The notes beneath the pieces were generated by a model that ran no database searches, was not told the origin of the DNA, and worked only from the letters and a program-made list of their open reading frames with translations. Below are positions 14,240 through 21,831 of a DNA stretch of 29,666 nucleotides, piece by piece. The stretch comes from Bacteroidota bacterium (GTDB lineage: Bacteria > Bacteroidota > Bacteroidia > Bacteroidales > Paludibacteraceae). Every line of letters starts with the position of its first letter. The first letter of the stretch is position 1. The stretch covers positions 1-29,666 of the forward strand of contig JAEWUM010000002.1 of the NCBI GenBank assembly GCA_023459355.1, read 5' to 3'. Position numbers and translations under genes: made by a program.

Positions 14240-14863
14240 CTATTTTAATGCATTTGAAAAATCTACCCGGTTCAGAATCGACCTGCCTAAGGTTACTTCG
14301 TCGGCATATTCGAGTTCATCGCCTACAGCAACACCCCTCGCAATGGTGGTAATCCGAACATTATAAGGCGATAATTTCCTGTATATATAGAAATTAGTGG
14401 TATCACCTTCCATCGTAGCTCCCAAAGCCAGGATTACCTCATTAATTTCTTCTTTTTCAACCCGTTCAATGAGGCTGTTGATTTCGATATCACCGGGTCC
14501 GACACCATCCATGGGCGAGATAATGCCACCCAGTACATGGTACAAACCCTTGAATTGCTGCGTGTTTTCAATCGACATCACATCCCGGATGTTTTCAACC
14601 ACGCAAATCGTTTTGTTATCACGGGCCGGATTGGAACAAATCTGACAAATTCCAGTGTCTGAAATATTGTGACACATCCGGCAGTATTTGATTTCTTTCC
14701 TTAACTGAATCATCGCATTCCCGAATTTCTCCGCTTCTGCTTCACTTTGCCGGAGCAGGTGCAGACTCAGTCGCAGGGCTGTTTTCCGGCCTATCCCCGG
14801 TAATTTGGAAAATTCGTTGACTGCATTTTCGAGCAGGGATGATGGATATTGCTGATGACTCAT
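14240..14863 (-). CDS. recR: Recombination mediator protein RecR
   Basis: RecR works with RecO and RecF to load RecA on gapped DNA coated with SSB. The 207-aa length is normal. A helix-hairpin-helix (LPGIGRKTALRLSLHLL) lies at residues 21-37. The zinc finger cysteines are C61, C64, C73 and C76. The Toprim domain covers about 84-180 and ends in IARGVAVGDELEYADE. It leads a minus-strand group with the small membrane protein and is divergent from the sodium:solute symporter gene. A good -7 promoter element precedes it. Confidence 0.96.
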   Translation of the reverse strand: MSHQQYPSSLLENAVNEFSKLPGIGRKTALRLSLHLLRQSEAEAEKFGNAMIQLRKEIKYCRMCHNISDTGICQICSNPARDNKTICVVENIRDVMSIENTQQFKGLYHVLGGIISPMDGVGPGDIEINSLIERVEKEEINEVILALGATMEGDTTNFYIYRKLSPYNVRITTIARGVAVGDELEYADEVTLGRSILNRVDFSNALK

Positions 14864-14884
14864 AGGTGTTTAAAAAATCAATCG

Positions 14885-14892
14885 CAAATTTA
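14885..14892 (-). promoter_or_regulatory. Bacteroidota -7 promoter element for recR
   Basis: On the minus strand this reads TAAATTTGC, an exact TAnnTTTG(C/T) match about 22 bases before the recR ATG. A matching -33 TTTG was not found at the usual spacing. Confidence 0.5.
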
Positions 14893-14954
14893 CAAAAAAA
14901 ACCATGTAATGTGTGAATTTCTACTTATTTATCCGTTTTTTGTGGTTTTTTTGC

Positions 14955-14962
14955 TAATTTTG
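14955..14962 (+). promoter_or_regulatory. Bacteroidota -7 promoter element for the symporter-engB unit
   Basis: TAATTTTG matches TAnnTTTG 20 bases before the symporter ATG at 14983. An upstream TTTG exists at 14939-14942, but the spacing of 12 is shorter than the usual 19-20. Confidence 0.45.
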
Positions 14963-14982
14963 AACCCATTTTAATAATAAGG

Positions 14983-16467
14983 ATGAGTAGCTCAGGTATT
15001 TTGCTGATTATCATAGCCTATTTTGCTTTATTGTTGTTGATATCATTTATAACAGGAAGGAAATCAACCGACAATGAAGCTTTTTTTACGGGTAACCACA
15101 AGTCACCCTGGTGGATTGTATCTATTGGTATGATTGGTGCATCTATTTCGGGTGTGAGTTTTGTCTCGGTGCCGGGTATGGTGGGTAATATGCAATTTAC
15201 CTATATGCAGACTGTTGTAGGATTCTTTTTCGGGTATCTGGTGATAGCCCACGTACTATTGCCCTTGTATTACAGGATGAAGCTAACCAGTATTTATACT
15301 TACCTCGGAGAACGTTTTGGCAGGGTCAGCTACAAAACCGGAGCTTCTTTCTTCTTGATATCCAAGACAATTGGTGCTGCTGCCCGATTATATGTGGTGG
15401 CGCTGATTCTCCAGAAACTGGTTGCTGATGCGTGGAATATCCCTTTTTATCTGACTGTGAGCAGTATTCTGCTCATGATCTGGATATACACCTTCAGAAG
15501 TGGGATCAAGAGTATCGTGTGGACGGATACGCTTCAAACCATCGTGATGCTGGTGGCATTGGTTATGATGATTGTGGAAATGTTGCATCTCACGGGAATG
15601 GATGTGCGTAGTCTCACAGATAGCCTGATTCAACATGATATTTCGAAGGTTTTCGTATTTGATGACTGGGTAAGCCGGCAGCACTTTATCAAGCAATTTT
15701 TCAGCGGAATTTTTATAGCCGTGGTGATGACTGGTTTGGACCAGGATATGATGCAGAAAAACTTATCATGTAAGTCTTTACCTGAAGCACAGAAAAATAT
15801 GCATTGGTATGGATTTGCTTTTATCCCTTTCAATTTGCTTTTTCTGATCCTGGGTTTTCTGATTTACCTGTTCGCCATGGAAAACGGGATTCAATTGCCT
15901 GTCAAGGGTGATGAAATACTCCCATTCTTTGCTGTAAATTATTTCGGCAAAACCGTATTGTTGCTTTTTGTGTTGGGTATTATAGCGGCAGCCTTCTCCA
16001 GTGCCGATTCCGCGTTAACAGCCCTGACCACATCGTTTACAGTCGATATATTGGGTATCAGCGGGGAAAAGTATGCAAGAGATAAAAAATGGAACGCAAA
16101 ACGCATCAGAATGAGTGTACATGCCGGCATTACAGTGCTGTTTATCTTTATTATCCTTATTTTCGAAAAACTGAATAATACCAGTGTAATTGATGCCATT
16201 TACATCATTGTTTCATACACCTACGGGCCATTATTAGGCATGTATGCATTCGGATTATTTACCAAACTAAAGCCAATCGATAAAGCAGTACCTTACATTG
16301 CTGTATTTTCGCCTTTGTTTTGTTACGGATTAAATATATTTACTACCCAAACCTTCGGATATGCCTTCGGGTATGAACTTTTGTTGCTGAACGGAGGTTT
16401 AACATTTACAGGATTATTAATAATTTCAGGATATGGAAATAAAATCAGCCGAATTCGTCATCAGTAA
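14983..16467 (+). CDS. Sodium:solute symporter (SSS family)
   Basis: This 494-aa inner-membrane protein has about 13 hydrophobic helices, as is usual for LeuT-fold SSS transporters, which couple uptake of sugars, amino acids, carboxylates or similar to sodium entry. The N-terminal region GRKSTDNEAFFTGNHKSPWWIVSIGMIGASISGVSFVSVPG is characteristic. Later, LGIIAAAFSSADSALTALTTSFTVDI holds the serine-rich sodium-site helix (about 335-350). The substrate cannot be assigned. The final 35 bp overlap the start of engB in another frame, so translation of the two is likely coupled. Confidence 0.9.
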   Translation: MSSSGILLIIIAYFALLLLISFITGRKSTDNEAFFTGNHKSPWWIVSIGMIGASISGVSFVSVPGMVGNMQFTYMQTVVGFFFGYLVIAHVLLPLYYRMKLTSIYTYLGERFGRVSYKTGASFFLISKTIGAAARLYVVALILQKLVADAWNIPFYLTVSSILLMIWIYTFRSGIKSIVWTDTLQTIVMLVALVMMIVEMLHLTGMDVRSLTDSLIQHDISKVFVFDDWVSRQHFIKQFFSGIFIAVVMTGLDQDMMQKNLSCKSLPEAQKNMHWYGFAFIPFNLLFLILGFLIYLFAMENGIQLPVKGDEILPFFAVNYFGKTVLLLFVLGIIAAAFSSADSALTALTTSFTVDILGISGEKYARDKKWNAKRIRMSVHAGITVLFIFIILIFEKLNNTSVIDAIYIIVSYTYGPLLGMYAFGLFTKLKPIDKAVPYIAVFSPLFCYGLNIFTTQTFGYAFGYELLLLNGGLTFTGLLIISGYGNKISRIRHQ

Positions 16468-17029
16468 TACCGATGTAAAAAAATGTCCGGATAACGGATT
16501 ACCCGAATATGCTTTTATCGGTCGTTCGAACGTGGGGAAGTCCTCCCTGATTAACATGCTGACCAACCGGAAAGGATTGGCCATGACCTCCTCCAAGCCT
16601 GGTAAAACCCTTCTTATCAATCATTTTGTCATCAATGACAACTGGTATCTGGTCGATTTACCCGGTTATGGTTATGCCACGGCAGGGAAATCCATGCGCG
16701 AAAAGCTGAAAGACATCATCGAAAGTTATATCCTGTATCGCGAGGAACTGACCTGTCTGTTTGTGCTGATTGACTGTCGCCACGATCCTCAGCCAATTGA
16801 CATCGAATTCATGGAATGGTTGGGCGAGAATGGCATTCCATTCTCAATTATCTTCACCAAAATAGATAAACTATCCAAATCCAAGCTCAGTGAAAACCTG
16901 AAAGCATACCGCGATAAGCTTTTCGAAACCTGGGAAGAACTGCCGCCGATTTTCATTACTTCTTCTGAAAAAGGGCAGGGAAGGGAAGAATTGTTAGGTT
17001 ATATAGACCAAATAAACAAGGGTTTGTAA
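16433..17029 (+). CDS. engB: Ribosome biogenesis GTP-binding protein YsxC/EngB
   Basis: EngB (YihA/YsxC) is a small GTPase that helps assemble the large ribosomal subunit. The 198-aa protein has the P-loop GRSNVGKSS at residues 30-38, the switch region SSKPGKT at 53-59, DLPGYG at 75-80, TKID at 142-145, and SSEKG at 177-181. All nucleotide-binding motifs are present. The ATG at 16433 lies inside the symporter gene and gives the usual N-terminus MEIKSAEFVISNTDVKKCP. This start would be hard to move because the family needs these residues. Confidence 0.95.
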   Translation: MEIKSAEFVISNTDVKKCPDNGLPEYAFIGRSNVGKSSLINMLTNRKGLAMTSSKPGKTLLINHFVINDNWYLVDLPGYGYATAGKSMREKLKDIIESYILYREELTCLFVLIDCRHDPQPIDIEFMEWLGENGIPFSIIFTKIDKLSKSKLSENLKAYRDKLFETWEELPPIFITSSEKGQGREELLGYIDQINKGL

Positions 17030-17078
17030 GATTTTGTGTTTTTGCTTTGTTTATTTATATGTATTGCATGGTTTAAAT

Positions 17079-17109
17079 TTTGCCATGTCAAATATTGATT
17101 TTACTTTCG
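17079..17109 (+). promoter_or_regulatory. Bacteroidota -33/-7 promoter for the HU-like gene
   Basis: TTTG at 17079-17082 is followed after exactly 19 bases by TACTTTCG at 17102-17109, one base off the TAnnTTTG consensus. This is the best two-part promoter in the window. It supports a leader of about 60 nt and the ATG at 17175. Confidence 0.6.
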
Positions 17110-17174
17110 CAGCCTGTAAATATAAAACAAGCATTTTAGCTTGCAGGTTCCATCTAATTTATCATTTGTTTACC

Positions 17175-17930
17175 ATGTATTCTCCAACTGAAAAGATTGT
17201 CAACGTTCAAATCATTGATACGACGCTCAAAACCGTACAGAATAAATCACTGGTTATGCCCGAGTCGAAAGGCAAATATGACCTTGAAAAGATTATAGAA
17301 CTGTTGAAGCCCAAAGTTCCTTTTGTGGATCCTGCCATATTTGCCATACTGATACAAACCTATCATGAAAAAGTGATAGACCTGGCATCACAAGGTTATC
17401 ACATCGATACGGGACTGGTTCACATTCATCCGGTTGTCACGGGAACTGTACCATCCGACCGCACCACGCTAAAAGGAAACAAGTTGAAGATTGTCACGAT
17501 ACCCGGCAAAGCCCTGCGTAACTGTGTATCCAAAACAAAATTACGCGTATCAAGAAAGTATTACCGCAACCGCTACATTACAGAAGCTTACAGCGCCAAT
17601 GGTTATAATGAGTTGGTGATGGAAAGAGATTATATTGAGCTGACCGGTCGTAACCTGAAGATCATGGGAGATTTCCCCGAATGTGGCGTTTGGTTCGCCA
17701 ATACGCAGACCCGCCAAAAATATCAGGTCAGCCGCATTCCAAAAAGTTTCAACAATCCCAAATCCCTGCTGTTTCAGCTACCCGACGAACTACCGGCCGG
17801 CAATTACGAGATTACCGTTGTCACCTGTTATTGCGGTACCAAGCGATTACTCACGAAACCCACGACGCTTCCGGGTAGTGTCCGCCTGGACGTACTTCCT
17901 TCCCCAAAGAGCAACATCGCTCAACAATAA
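17175..17930 (+). CDS. HU-like DNA-binding domain protein with DUF4469-type C-terminus
   Basis: The start chosen is the ATG at 17175 (MYSPTEKIVNVQIIDTTLKT), giving 251 aa. A longer in-frame start at 17034 would overlap the promoter. The N-terminal ~130 aa follow the HU/IHF-like pattern seen in Bacteroidota DUF4469 proteins, with VDPAIFAILIQTYHEKVIDLASQGYHIDTGLVHIHPVVTG. The C-terminal part (about 160-245) includes ELTGRNLKIMGDFPECGVWF and LPDELPAGNYEITVVTCY, the beta-rich DUF4469 region. Such proteins are thought to bind DNA, but their role is unknown. It has its own promoter. Its last codons are the first unit of a tandem 23-bp array. Confidence 0.75.
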   Translation: MYSPTEKIVNVQIIDTTLKTVQNKSLVMPESKGKYDLEKIIELLKPKVPFVDPAIFAILIQTYHEKVIDLASQGYHIDTGLVHIHPVVTGTVPSDRTTLKGNKLKIVTIPGKALRNCVSKTKLRVSRKYYRNRYITEAYSANGYNELVMERDYIELTGRNLKIMGDFPECGVWFANTQTRQKYQVSRIPKSFNNPKSLLFQLPDELPAGNYEITVVTCYCGTKRLLTKPTTLPGSVRLDVLPSPKSNIAQQ

Positions 17931-18023
17931 AGAGCAACGTTGCTCTACGCCTTCGAACGCACTTGCTCTACAATAAAGAACGCACTTGCTCGATAACAAA
18001 GAACGCACTTGCATGACGACCGT
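17909..18023. repeat. Five 23-bp tandem units across the HU-like gene's stop
   Basis: Units start at 17909, 17932, 17955, 17978 and 18001, an exact 23-bp period. The last three open with GAACGCACTTGC and the first two with GAGCAAC. The first overlaps the last coding bases and the stop at 17928-17930. Unit 2 contains an exact 16-bp palindrome, AGAGCAACGTTGCTCT (17931-17946). 23 is not a multiple of 3, so this is not a protein repeat. Confidence 0.8.
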
Positions 18024-18132
18024 TATGTAGGCCATAAACTTCAATTATGTAGGGCGTAAACTTCAATTACTAAGGCTTTCAACATCAATTTCCTAGGCTT
18101 ACACCGTCAAAATCCAGGGCTTGTTTTATCAA
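18023..18132. repeat. Five 22-bp tandem units
   Basis: Units begin at 18023, 18045, 18067, 18089 and 18111 with no gap. The common pattern is TT, then a TAGG-like core near bases 6-9, and TCAA at the 3' end of every unit. The first two differ at only two positions and the rest are more diverged. The array joins directly to the 23-bp array. Confidence 0.75.
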
Positions 18133-18153
18133 ACACAGCAGCTGGATTTTTTT
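18109..18153 (+). terminator. Possible terminator after the HU-like gene and repeats
   Basis: AAAATCCAG (18109-18117) pairs with CTGGATTTT (18142-18150), followed by more T. The stem is 9 bp with a 24-nt loop. It lies at the end of the 22-bp array. The stretch 18154-18262 holds nothing else that I can identify. Confidence 0.45.
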
Positions 18154-18262
18154 ATGATGTCAGGTTGAATGTTTTGTTTTATTAATCGTGCAAAAGGTAA
18201 AAAATGCAGGTTCAGAGAGCTTTAGTTCGGGAGGAAGTGAGGCTTTTTGTGTGTAAAATGTT

Positions 18263-18271
18263 TATATTTGT
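18263..18271 (+). promoter_or_regulatory. Bacteroidota -7 promoter element for the Y1 transposase
   Basis: TATATTTGT is an exact TAnnTTTG(C/T) match, 45 bases upstream of the transposase ATG. A TTTG is present at 18246-18249, but at a 13-base spacing, so the -33 element is uncertain. Confidence 0.5.
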
Positions 18272-18316
18272 GGGCCGTAAATAAGGCACTAAACCCATAA
18301 CCACATTTTAAACTAC

Positions 18317-18760
18317 ATGTCATTTATCAAAGTTTACATCCATTTTGTATGGAGTACGAAAAACAGGTATCCCTATTTGTCAACAGCGGATTTAAGGAAA
18401 ACCGTTTGGAAGCATATCCTTGAAAATGCTAAAAGGAAAGGAATTATTATTGATTTTATTAATGGCTATGAAGACCATTGTCATTGTCTGGTCTCATTAG
18501 GAGAAAATCAATCGCTCAGAAAAATCATTCAATTAATCAAAGGCGAATCATCTTATTGGATTAATAAAGAATTGTTTCTGGAAGAGAAATTTGAATGGCA
18601 GGATGAGTATTGGGCTGCTTCAGTTTCAGAATCCAATATTGAAAAAGTAAGAAATTACATCAGGAATCAAGAGCAACACCATGCCAAGAAATCATGGAAT
18701 GATGAATATAATGAATTTATCAAAGAACACGAATTTCAAAAATTTAATGATATTGGTTAA
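18317..18760 (+). CDS. Single-domain Y1 (IS200-like / RAYT-like) transposase
   Basis: The 147-aa protein is a member of the HUH/Y1 transposase fold, which cuts and joins single-stranded DNA through a tyrosine. The HUH motif is HCH at residues 54-56 in YEDHCHCLVSL. The nucleophile is probably Y114 in VRNYIRNQEQHH, with Q118 beside it. The start MSFIKVYIHFVWSTKNR is the usual family opening. No IS605-type TnpB follows. Right downstream is a cluster of hairpins (18786-19004), which is the arrangement expected of a REP-associated tyrosine transposase (RAYT). It could also be a plain IS200-like element, but no clear IS ends were seen. Confidence 0.88.
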   Translation: MSFIKVYIHFVWSTKNRYPYLSTADLRKTVWKHILENAKRKGIIIDFINGYEDHCHCLVSLGENQSLRKIIQLIKGESSYWINKELFLEEKFEWQDEYWAASVSESNIEKVRNYIRNQEQHHAKKSWNDEYNEFIKEHEFQKFNDIG

Positions 18761-18785
18761 TTTTACAATTCAACGATTTCATTAA

Positions 18786-18799
18786 AGGGCTTTAGCCCT
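18786..18799. repeat. Hairpin 1 of the REP-like cluster
   Basis: AGGGCT and AGCCCT flank a 2-base loop. It is 26 bp after the transposase stop and could also act as its terminator hairpin, though no strong T-run follows. Confidence 0.6.
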
Positions 18800-18828
18800 A
18801 ATAAAAAAATATATTCCGTTTAATCAAT

Positions 18829-18852
18829 CGGAATGGGTTTTAACCCATTCCG
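18829..18852. repeat. Hairpin 2 of the REP-like cluster
   Basis: Two exact 11-bp arms (CGGAATGGGTT and AACCCATTCCG) flank TT. An upstream ATTCCG can pair instead with CGGAAT of this hairpin, giving an alternative fold. Confidence 0.75.
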
Positions 18853-18887
18853 TATTATAAAATATTCGGAAAAATTTCCATCCCCCG

Positions 18888-18919
18888 AATCCTCCAATCC
18901 TCCAATCCTCCAATCCTCC
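18888..18919. repeat. 8-bp tandem repeat AATCCTCC, four copies
   Basis: Four exact copies of AATCCTCC sit between hairpins 2 and 3, and a fifth near-copy AATCCCCC leads into hairpin 3. Confidence 0.85.
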
Positions 18920-18922
18920 AAT

Positions 18923-18942
18923 CCCCCGGTTAAAACCGGGGG
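18923..18942. repeat. Hairpin 3 of the REP-like cluster
   Basis: CCCCCGGTT and AACCGGGGG are exact 9-bp arms around AA. A partial second copy of the same core (GGTTAAAACCGGGG) is at 18970-18983. Confidence 0.75.
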
Positions 18943-18983
18943 CTATTGATGGTTCGCAAAACGAATCCTGGTTAAAACCGGGG

Positions 18984-19004
18984 CGGGGGATTATTAATCC
19001 CCCG
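18984..19004. repeat. Hairpin 4 of the REP-like cluster
   Basis: CGGGGGATTA and TAATCCCCCG are exact 10-bp arms around one T. It overlaps the G-run that ends the partial copy of hairpin 3. The remaining gap to 19144 shows no gene. Confidence 0.75.
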
Positions 19005-19144
19005 AAATCGTTTGCATTCCCTCTTTCCTTCCTTTTTTCCTTCAAAATTCGCATATCATCCGTTTTTTGTATAAAATTGCATGAAATTTTGGTTTTGTCA
19101 TCATCGGAACGACTAAATCCTTCAAACCTCAAAAATAAATCATC

Positions 19145-20653
19145 ATGCTGAACATCCAGAAAAAACTATCCAATCCTTTTTTAGCTTTGTTGGCTTTGCC
19201 GGCAACGGCGGTAGGCTTCGCGCTTTCGACTCAGATTGCGGCGCTAAGCTGGATTTTATCTAAAAAATATGGACTCGATATACATGAAGTGGCTTTCGTG
19301 TGGCTTGCGGGACCGATTGCCGGTATATTCGGACAGGTCATCGTGGGTATGATTAGCGATAATGTATGGTTCATGGGTGGCCGTCGCCGACCGTTTATCA
19401 TCATTGGGGGCATTATTAGTGCTATTGCTTTCCTTTGTTTGCCGTTTATTCAGGAAATATCCAATATCACGGGCATTGCTGATATAGTTATCATTGCTTC
19501 GCTGATCGCCCTTTTCCTGGATTTGTCGGTTAACGTGACTTTTAATCCAGCTCGTTCTATCATCGCGGATTTAACGCCGGAAGGGAAGGTGCGGACATCG
19601 GGTTATGTCTGGATGCAGATTGTTTCCGGTTTTTTCGGGGTGTTTGCTTATTTCCTGTCGATGTTGTTCGGCAATGAAATATTGTTGTATATCGCGGCTT
19701 TCATCGTGTTGGCTATGGCTGTTTTCCCCATTCTGCTGATTGAAGAGAAGAAGGATATGATCGTAGAGAAAGCTGATGGTGAGGAGGAAAAGTTTGGCGT
19801 TTGGCAAATTATCAAAGAAATTTATCCACTGTACGGATTCCTGGTGTTCGGTATCTTTAGTTTATTTCACCATTTCTTTCACGACACATTAGCGGCATTA
19901 CACAATCCGGTACTAATATCTGCATTGATATATTCGGTGATAATAGGGATTGTAAATATCGTTGACGGGATTAAAAACCCTTCCAATAAAAAGGAATTCC
20001 ATAAAATCATGCTGGCTCACTCTTTTTCGTGGGTGGCTTTCCAGAGTATGTTTATCTTGTCGGGTTTCTTCATTGAAAACAGAATTTTACCGAATATCGA
20101 TCTTGCAAAAATTACAGCCAACTGGTTCGCCGAAAGTCTGACGGGGGTGCAGCAAACGGCTGATTCTTCGATTGGGAACATGGTTTCACTCGGATTCTTT
20201 ATCCTGAATCTGGTGGGTGCTATCTTCCCGCTGGTGTTGCAGGCGGTAGCTAAAATCATCGGTCGGGTGCGTACCTATATTTTGGCACTCTCGGTTGCTG
20301 CATTGGGGTATTTCTACATCGCTTTTGTCGGGTCGGTTGAGTGGGATTTCTATTTAGGCATGTTGTTGGTCGGCATCGGCTGGTCGGCCATAATTTCCAT
20401 TGTATTTGCCATTATGAGTGAACGCGTGAACCCGGCTAAAATGGGTTTGTTTATGGGAGTATTTAACCTGGCCGTGGTATTGCCTCAGATGATGAGTAAT
20501 GGTGTCGCCAATGTAATCAGGCAAACCGGTAATTATCAGTTGCTTTATATTCTGTGCGGCGTGTTTGTGTCGGTGTCAGTGCTTTTCTGGATCTTTGTCA
20601 GGGAGCCGGAATCTACCAAAGCGGCAACAAATGTCAGGGGAGGCGGTCATTAA
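19145..20653 (+). CDS. MFS transporter, SLC45/GPH-like sugar transporter
   Basis: The 502-aa inner-membrane protein has about 12-14 hydrophobic helices. The opening LSNPFLALLALPATAVGFALSTQIAALSWIL and the loop GPIAGIFGQVIVGMISDNVWFMGGRRRPFIIIGG, with a GRRRP motif near residues 80-84, resemble the SLC45 and sucrose/maltose-type MFS carriers. A second typical loop is AIMSERVNPAKMGLFMGVFNLAVVLPQM. The central part has extra helices with a short hydrophilic stretch. Transport of a disaccharide or oligosaccharide is plausible. The substrate is unknown, and no catabolic neighbour supports one. It stands alone after the repeat cluster. Confidence 0.85.
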   Translation: MLNIQKKLSNPFLALLALPATAVGFALSTQIAALSWILSKKYGLDIHEVAFVWLAGPIAGIFGQVIVGMISDNVWFMGGRRRPFIIIGGIISAIAFLCLPFIQEISNITGIADIVIIASLIALFLDLSVNVTFNPARSIIADLTPEGKVRTSGYVWMQIVSGFFGVFAYFLSMLFGNEILLYIAAFIVLAMAVFPILLIEEKKDMIVEKADGEEEKFGVWQIIKEIYPLYGFLVFGIFSLFHHFFHDTLAALHNPVLISALIYSVIIGIVNIVDGIKNPSNKKEFHKIMLAHSFSWVAFQSMFILSGFFIENRILPNIDLAKITANWFAESLTGVQQTADSSIGNMVSLGFFILNLVGAIFPLVLQAVAKIIGRVRTYILALSVAALGYFYIAFVGSVEWDFYLGMLLVGIGWSAIISIVFAIMSERVNPAKMGLFMGVFNLAVVLPQMMSNGVANVIRQTGNYQLLYILCGVFVSVSVLFWIFVREPESTKAATNVRGGGH

Positions 20654-20669
20654 GATTGAAAATATTTCG

Positions 20670-20677
20670 TAACTTTG
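20670..20677 (+). promoter_or_regulatory. Bacteroidota -7 promoter element for the FecB-like gene
   Basis: TAACTTTG is an exact TAnnTTTG match, 16 bases before the ATG at 20694 and just after the MFS stop. The leader would be very short. Confidence 0.5.
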
Positions 20678-20693
20678 GGCTTTTGTTTTTTAC

Positions 20694-21827
20694 ATGAAAA
20701 TGAAAGCCCTTTTTTTTGTCATTGTGCTTGTGCTGACTGCTGCCTGTAATCGGGTGGACCGTCAGGCTGATGCTACACTTGCCGGTTCGGGAGACACCCT
20801 GAGTCTGCTCTATGCCGAAGGTTTTGATATCGTCTATCACCCGGGATACAAGGAAGTAATCGTCAACGACCCCTGGCAACCGGGGAAAGTTTTTGCCCGT
20901 TATTATGTGGTTGCTGAGGATAGTGTCGCAACGCCTGCTGATGGAAGTGTGATTCGTCAGCCTGTTGCTAATCTGGCCGTGACTTCTTCCACGCATTTCG
21001 AATTTCTGGCTTTGCTTGATGTGATTGAACGGGTATCGGGTGTTTGTTCCCCCGATTTAATCTACAATGCTTATATTCAGTATCAGGTGAAAAACGGTGA
21101 GATTGAAGATTTGGGAGATGCATTCAATATCAATGTAGAAAAAACACTGCGTTTGCAACCGGCAATGCTGATGATGAGCGGTTACAAACAGGACGATCCC
21201 TATGCAAAAAGAGTGATGCAGGCGGGCATCCCGGTGGTGTATAACAACGAATGGATGGAAAGTTCCCTGTTGGCAAGGGCGGAGTGGATAAAGTTTGTGG
21301 CGGTGTTTTTCGACAAGGAAAAGGAAGCCGACAGTATCTTCAATTTTGTGAACGAATCTTATCAGTCGGTTAAAGCACGGGCGCAGGCTGTTGAGAAGAA
21401 GCCAACTGTTGTCTCCGGTTCCAACTTCAGAGGCACCTGGTACATGCCGGGTGGTAACAGCTTTATGGCCCGTTTATTTGCTGATGCGGGCGGTGATTAT
21501 TATTATGCCGGCGACGATTCAAAAGGTAGTCTGCCGTTGAACGTCGAGTCTGTTTTGAAAAACTTCTCGCATGCAGATGTGTGGTTAAATTGCAATTTTG
21601 CATCGATAGATGAATTGGTACAGGCAGATAAAAAACATGCACTTTTTAAACCTGTGACCACGAAAAGAGTCTATAACTTCAATAAACGGATGTTACCTTC
21701 CAGCGCCAATGATTTTTGGGAAAGCGCGGTTGCCCGTCCCGATTGGCTGCTGCTGGATGTTATCTCGGTTTTACATCCGGATTTATACCCGGATCATCAG
21801 CTGATATACACATCACAATTAAAATGA
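20694..21827 (+). CDS. ABC transporter substrate-binding lipoprotein (FecB/BtuF type)
   Basis: A lipoprotein signal ends at C18 (VLVLTAACNR). The 377-aa protein matches the periplasmic-binding-protein type 2 fold used for iron complexes and cobalamin. The conserved middle is VIERVSGVCSPDLIYN and then LQPAMLMMSGYKQDDPYAKRVMQAGIPVVYNNEW, followed by RAEWIKFVAVFFDKEKEADSIFNFV and SNFRGTWYMPGGNSFMARLFADAGGDYYYAG. No permease or ATPase gene is nearby. It ends 4 bp before the lipoate-ligase-like gene, so the pair may be co-transcribed. The ligand cannot be assigned. Confidence 0.85.
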   Translation: MKMKALFFVIVLVLTAACNRVDRQADATLAGSGDTLSLLYAEGFDIVYHPGYKEVIVNDPWQPGKVFARYYVVAEDSVATPADGSVIRQPVANLAVTSSTHFEFLALLDVIERVSGVCSPDLIYNAYIQYQVKNGEIEDLGDAFNINVEKTLRLQPAMLMMSGYKQDDPYAKRVMQAGIPVVYNNEWMESSLLARAEWIKFVAVFFDKEKEADSIFNFVNESYQSVKARAQAVEKKPTVVSGSNFRGTWYMPGGNSFMARLFADAGGDYYYAGDDSKGSLPLNVESVLKNFSHADVWLNCNFASIDELVQADKKHALFKPVTTKRVYNFNKRMLPSSANDFWESAVARPDWLLLDVISVLHPDLYPDHQLIYTSQLK

Positions 21828-21831
21828 TACC

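Noticed and set aside
17909..18132. CRISPR array
   Set aside because: The units are directly adjacent with no unique spacers, and no cas genes are near.
18824..19132. Minus-strand open frame of 102 aa over the hairpin cluster
   Set aside because: The translation is made from the octamer and hairpins (IGGLEDWRIGG) and has no support as a gene.
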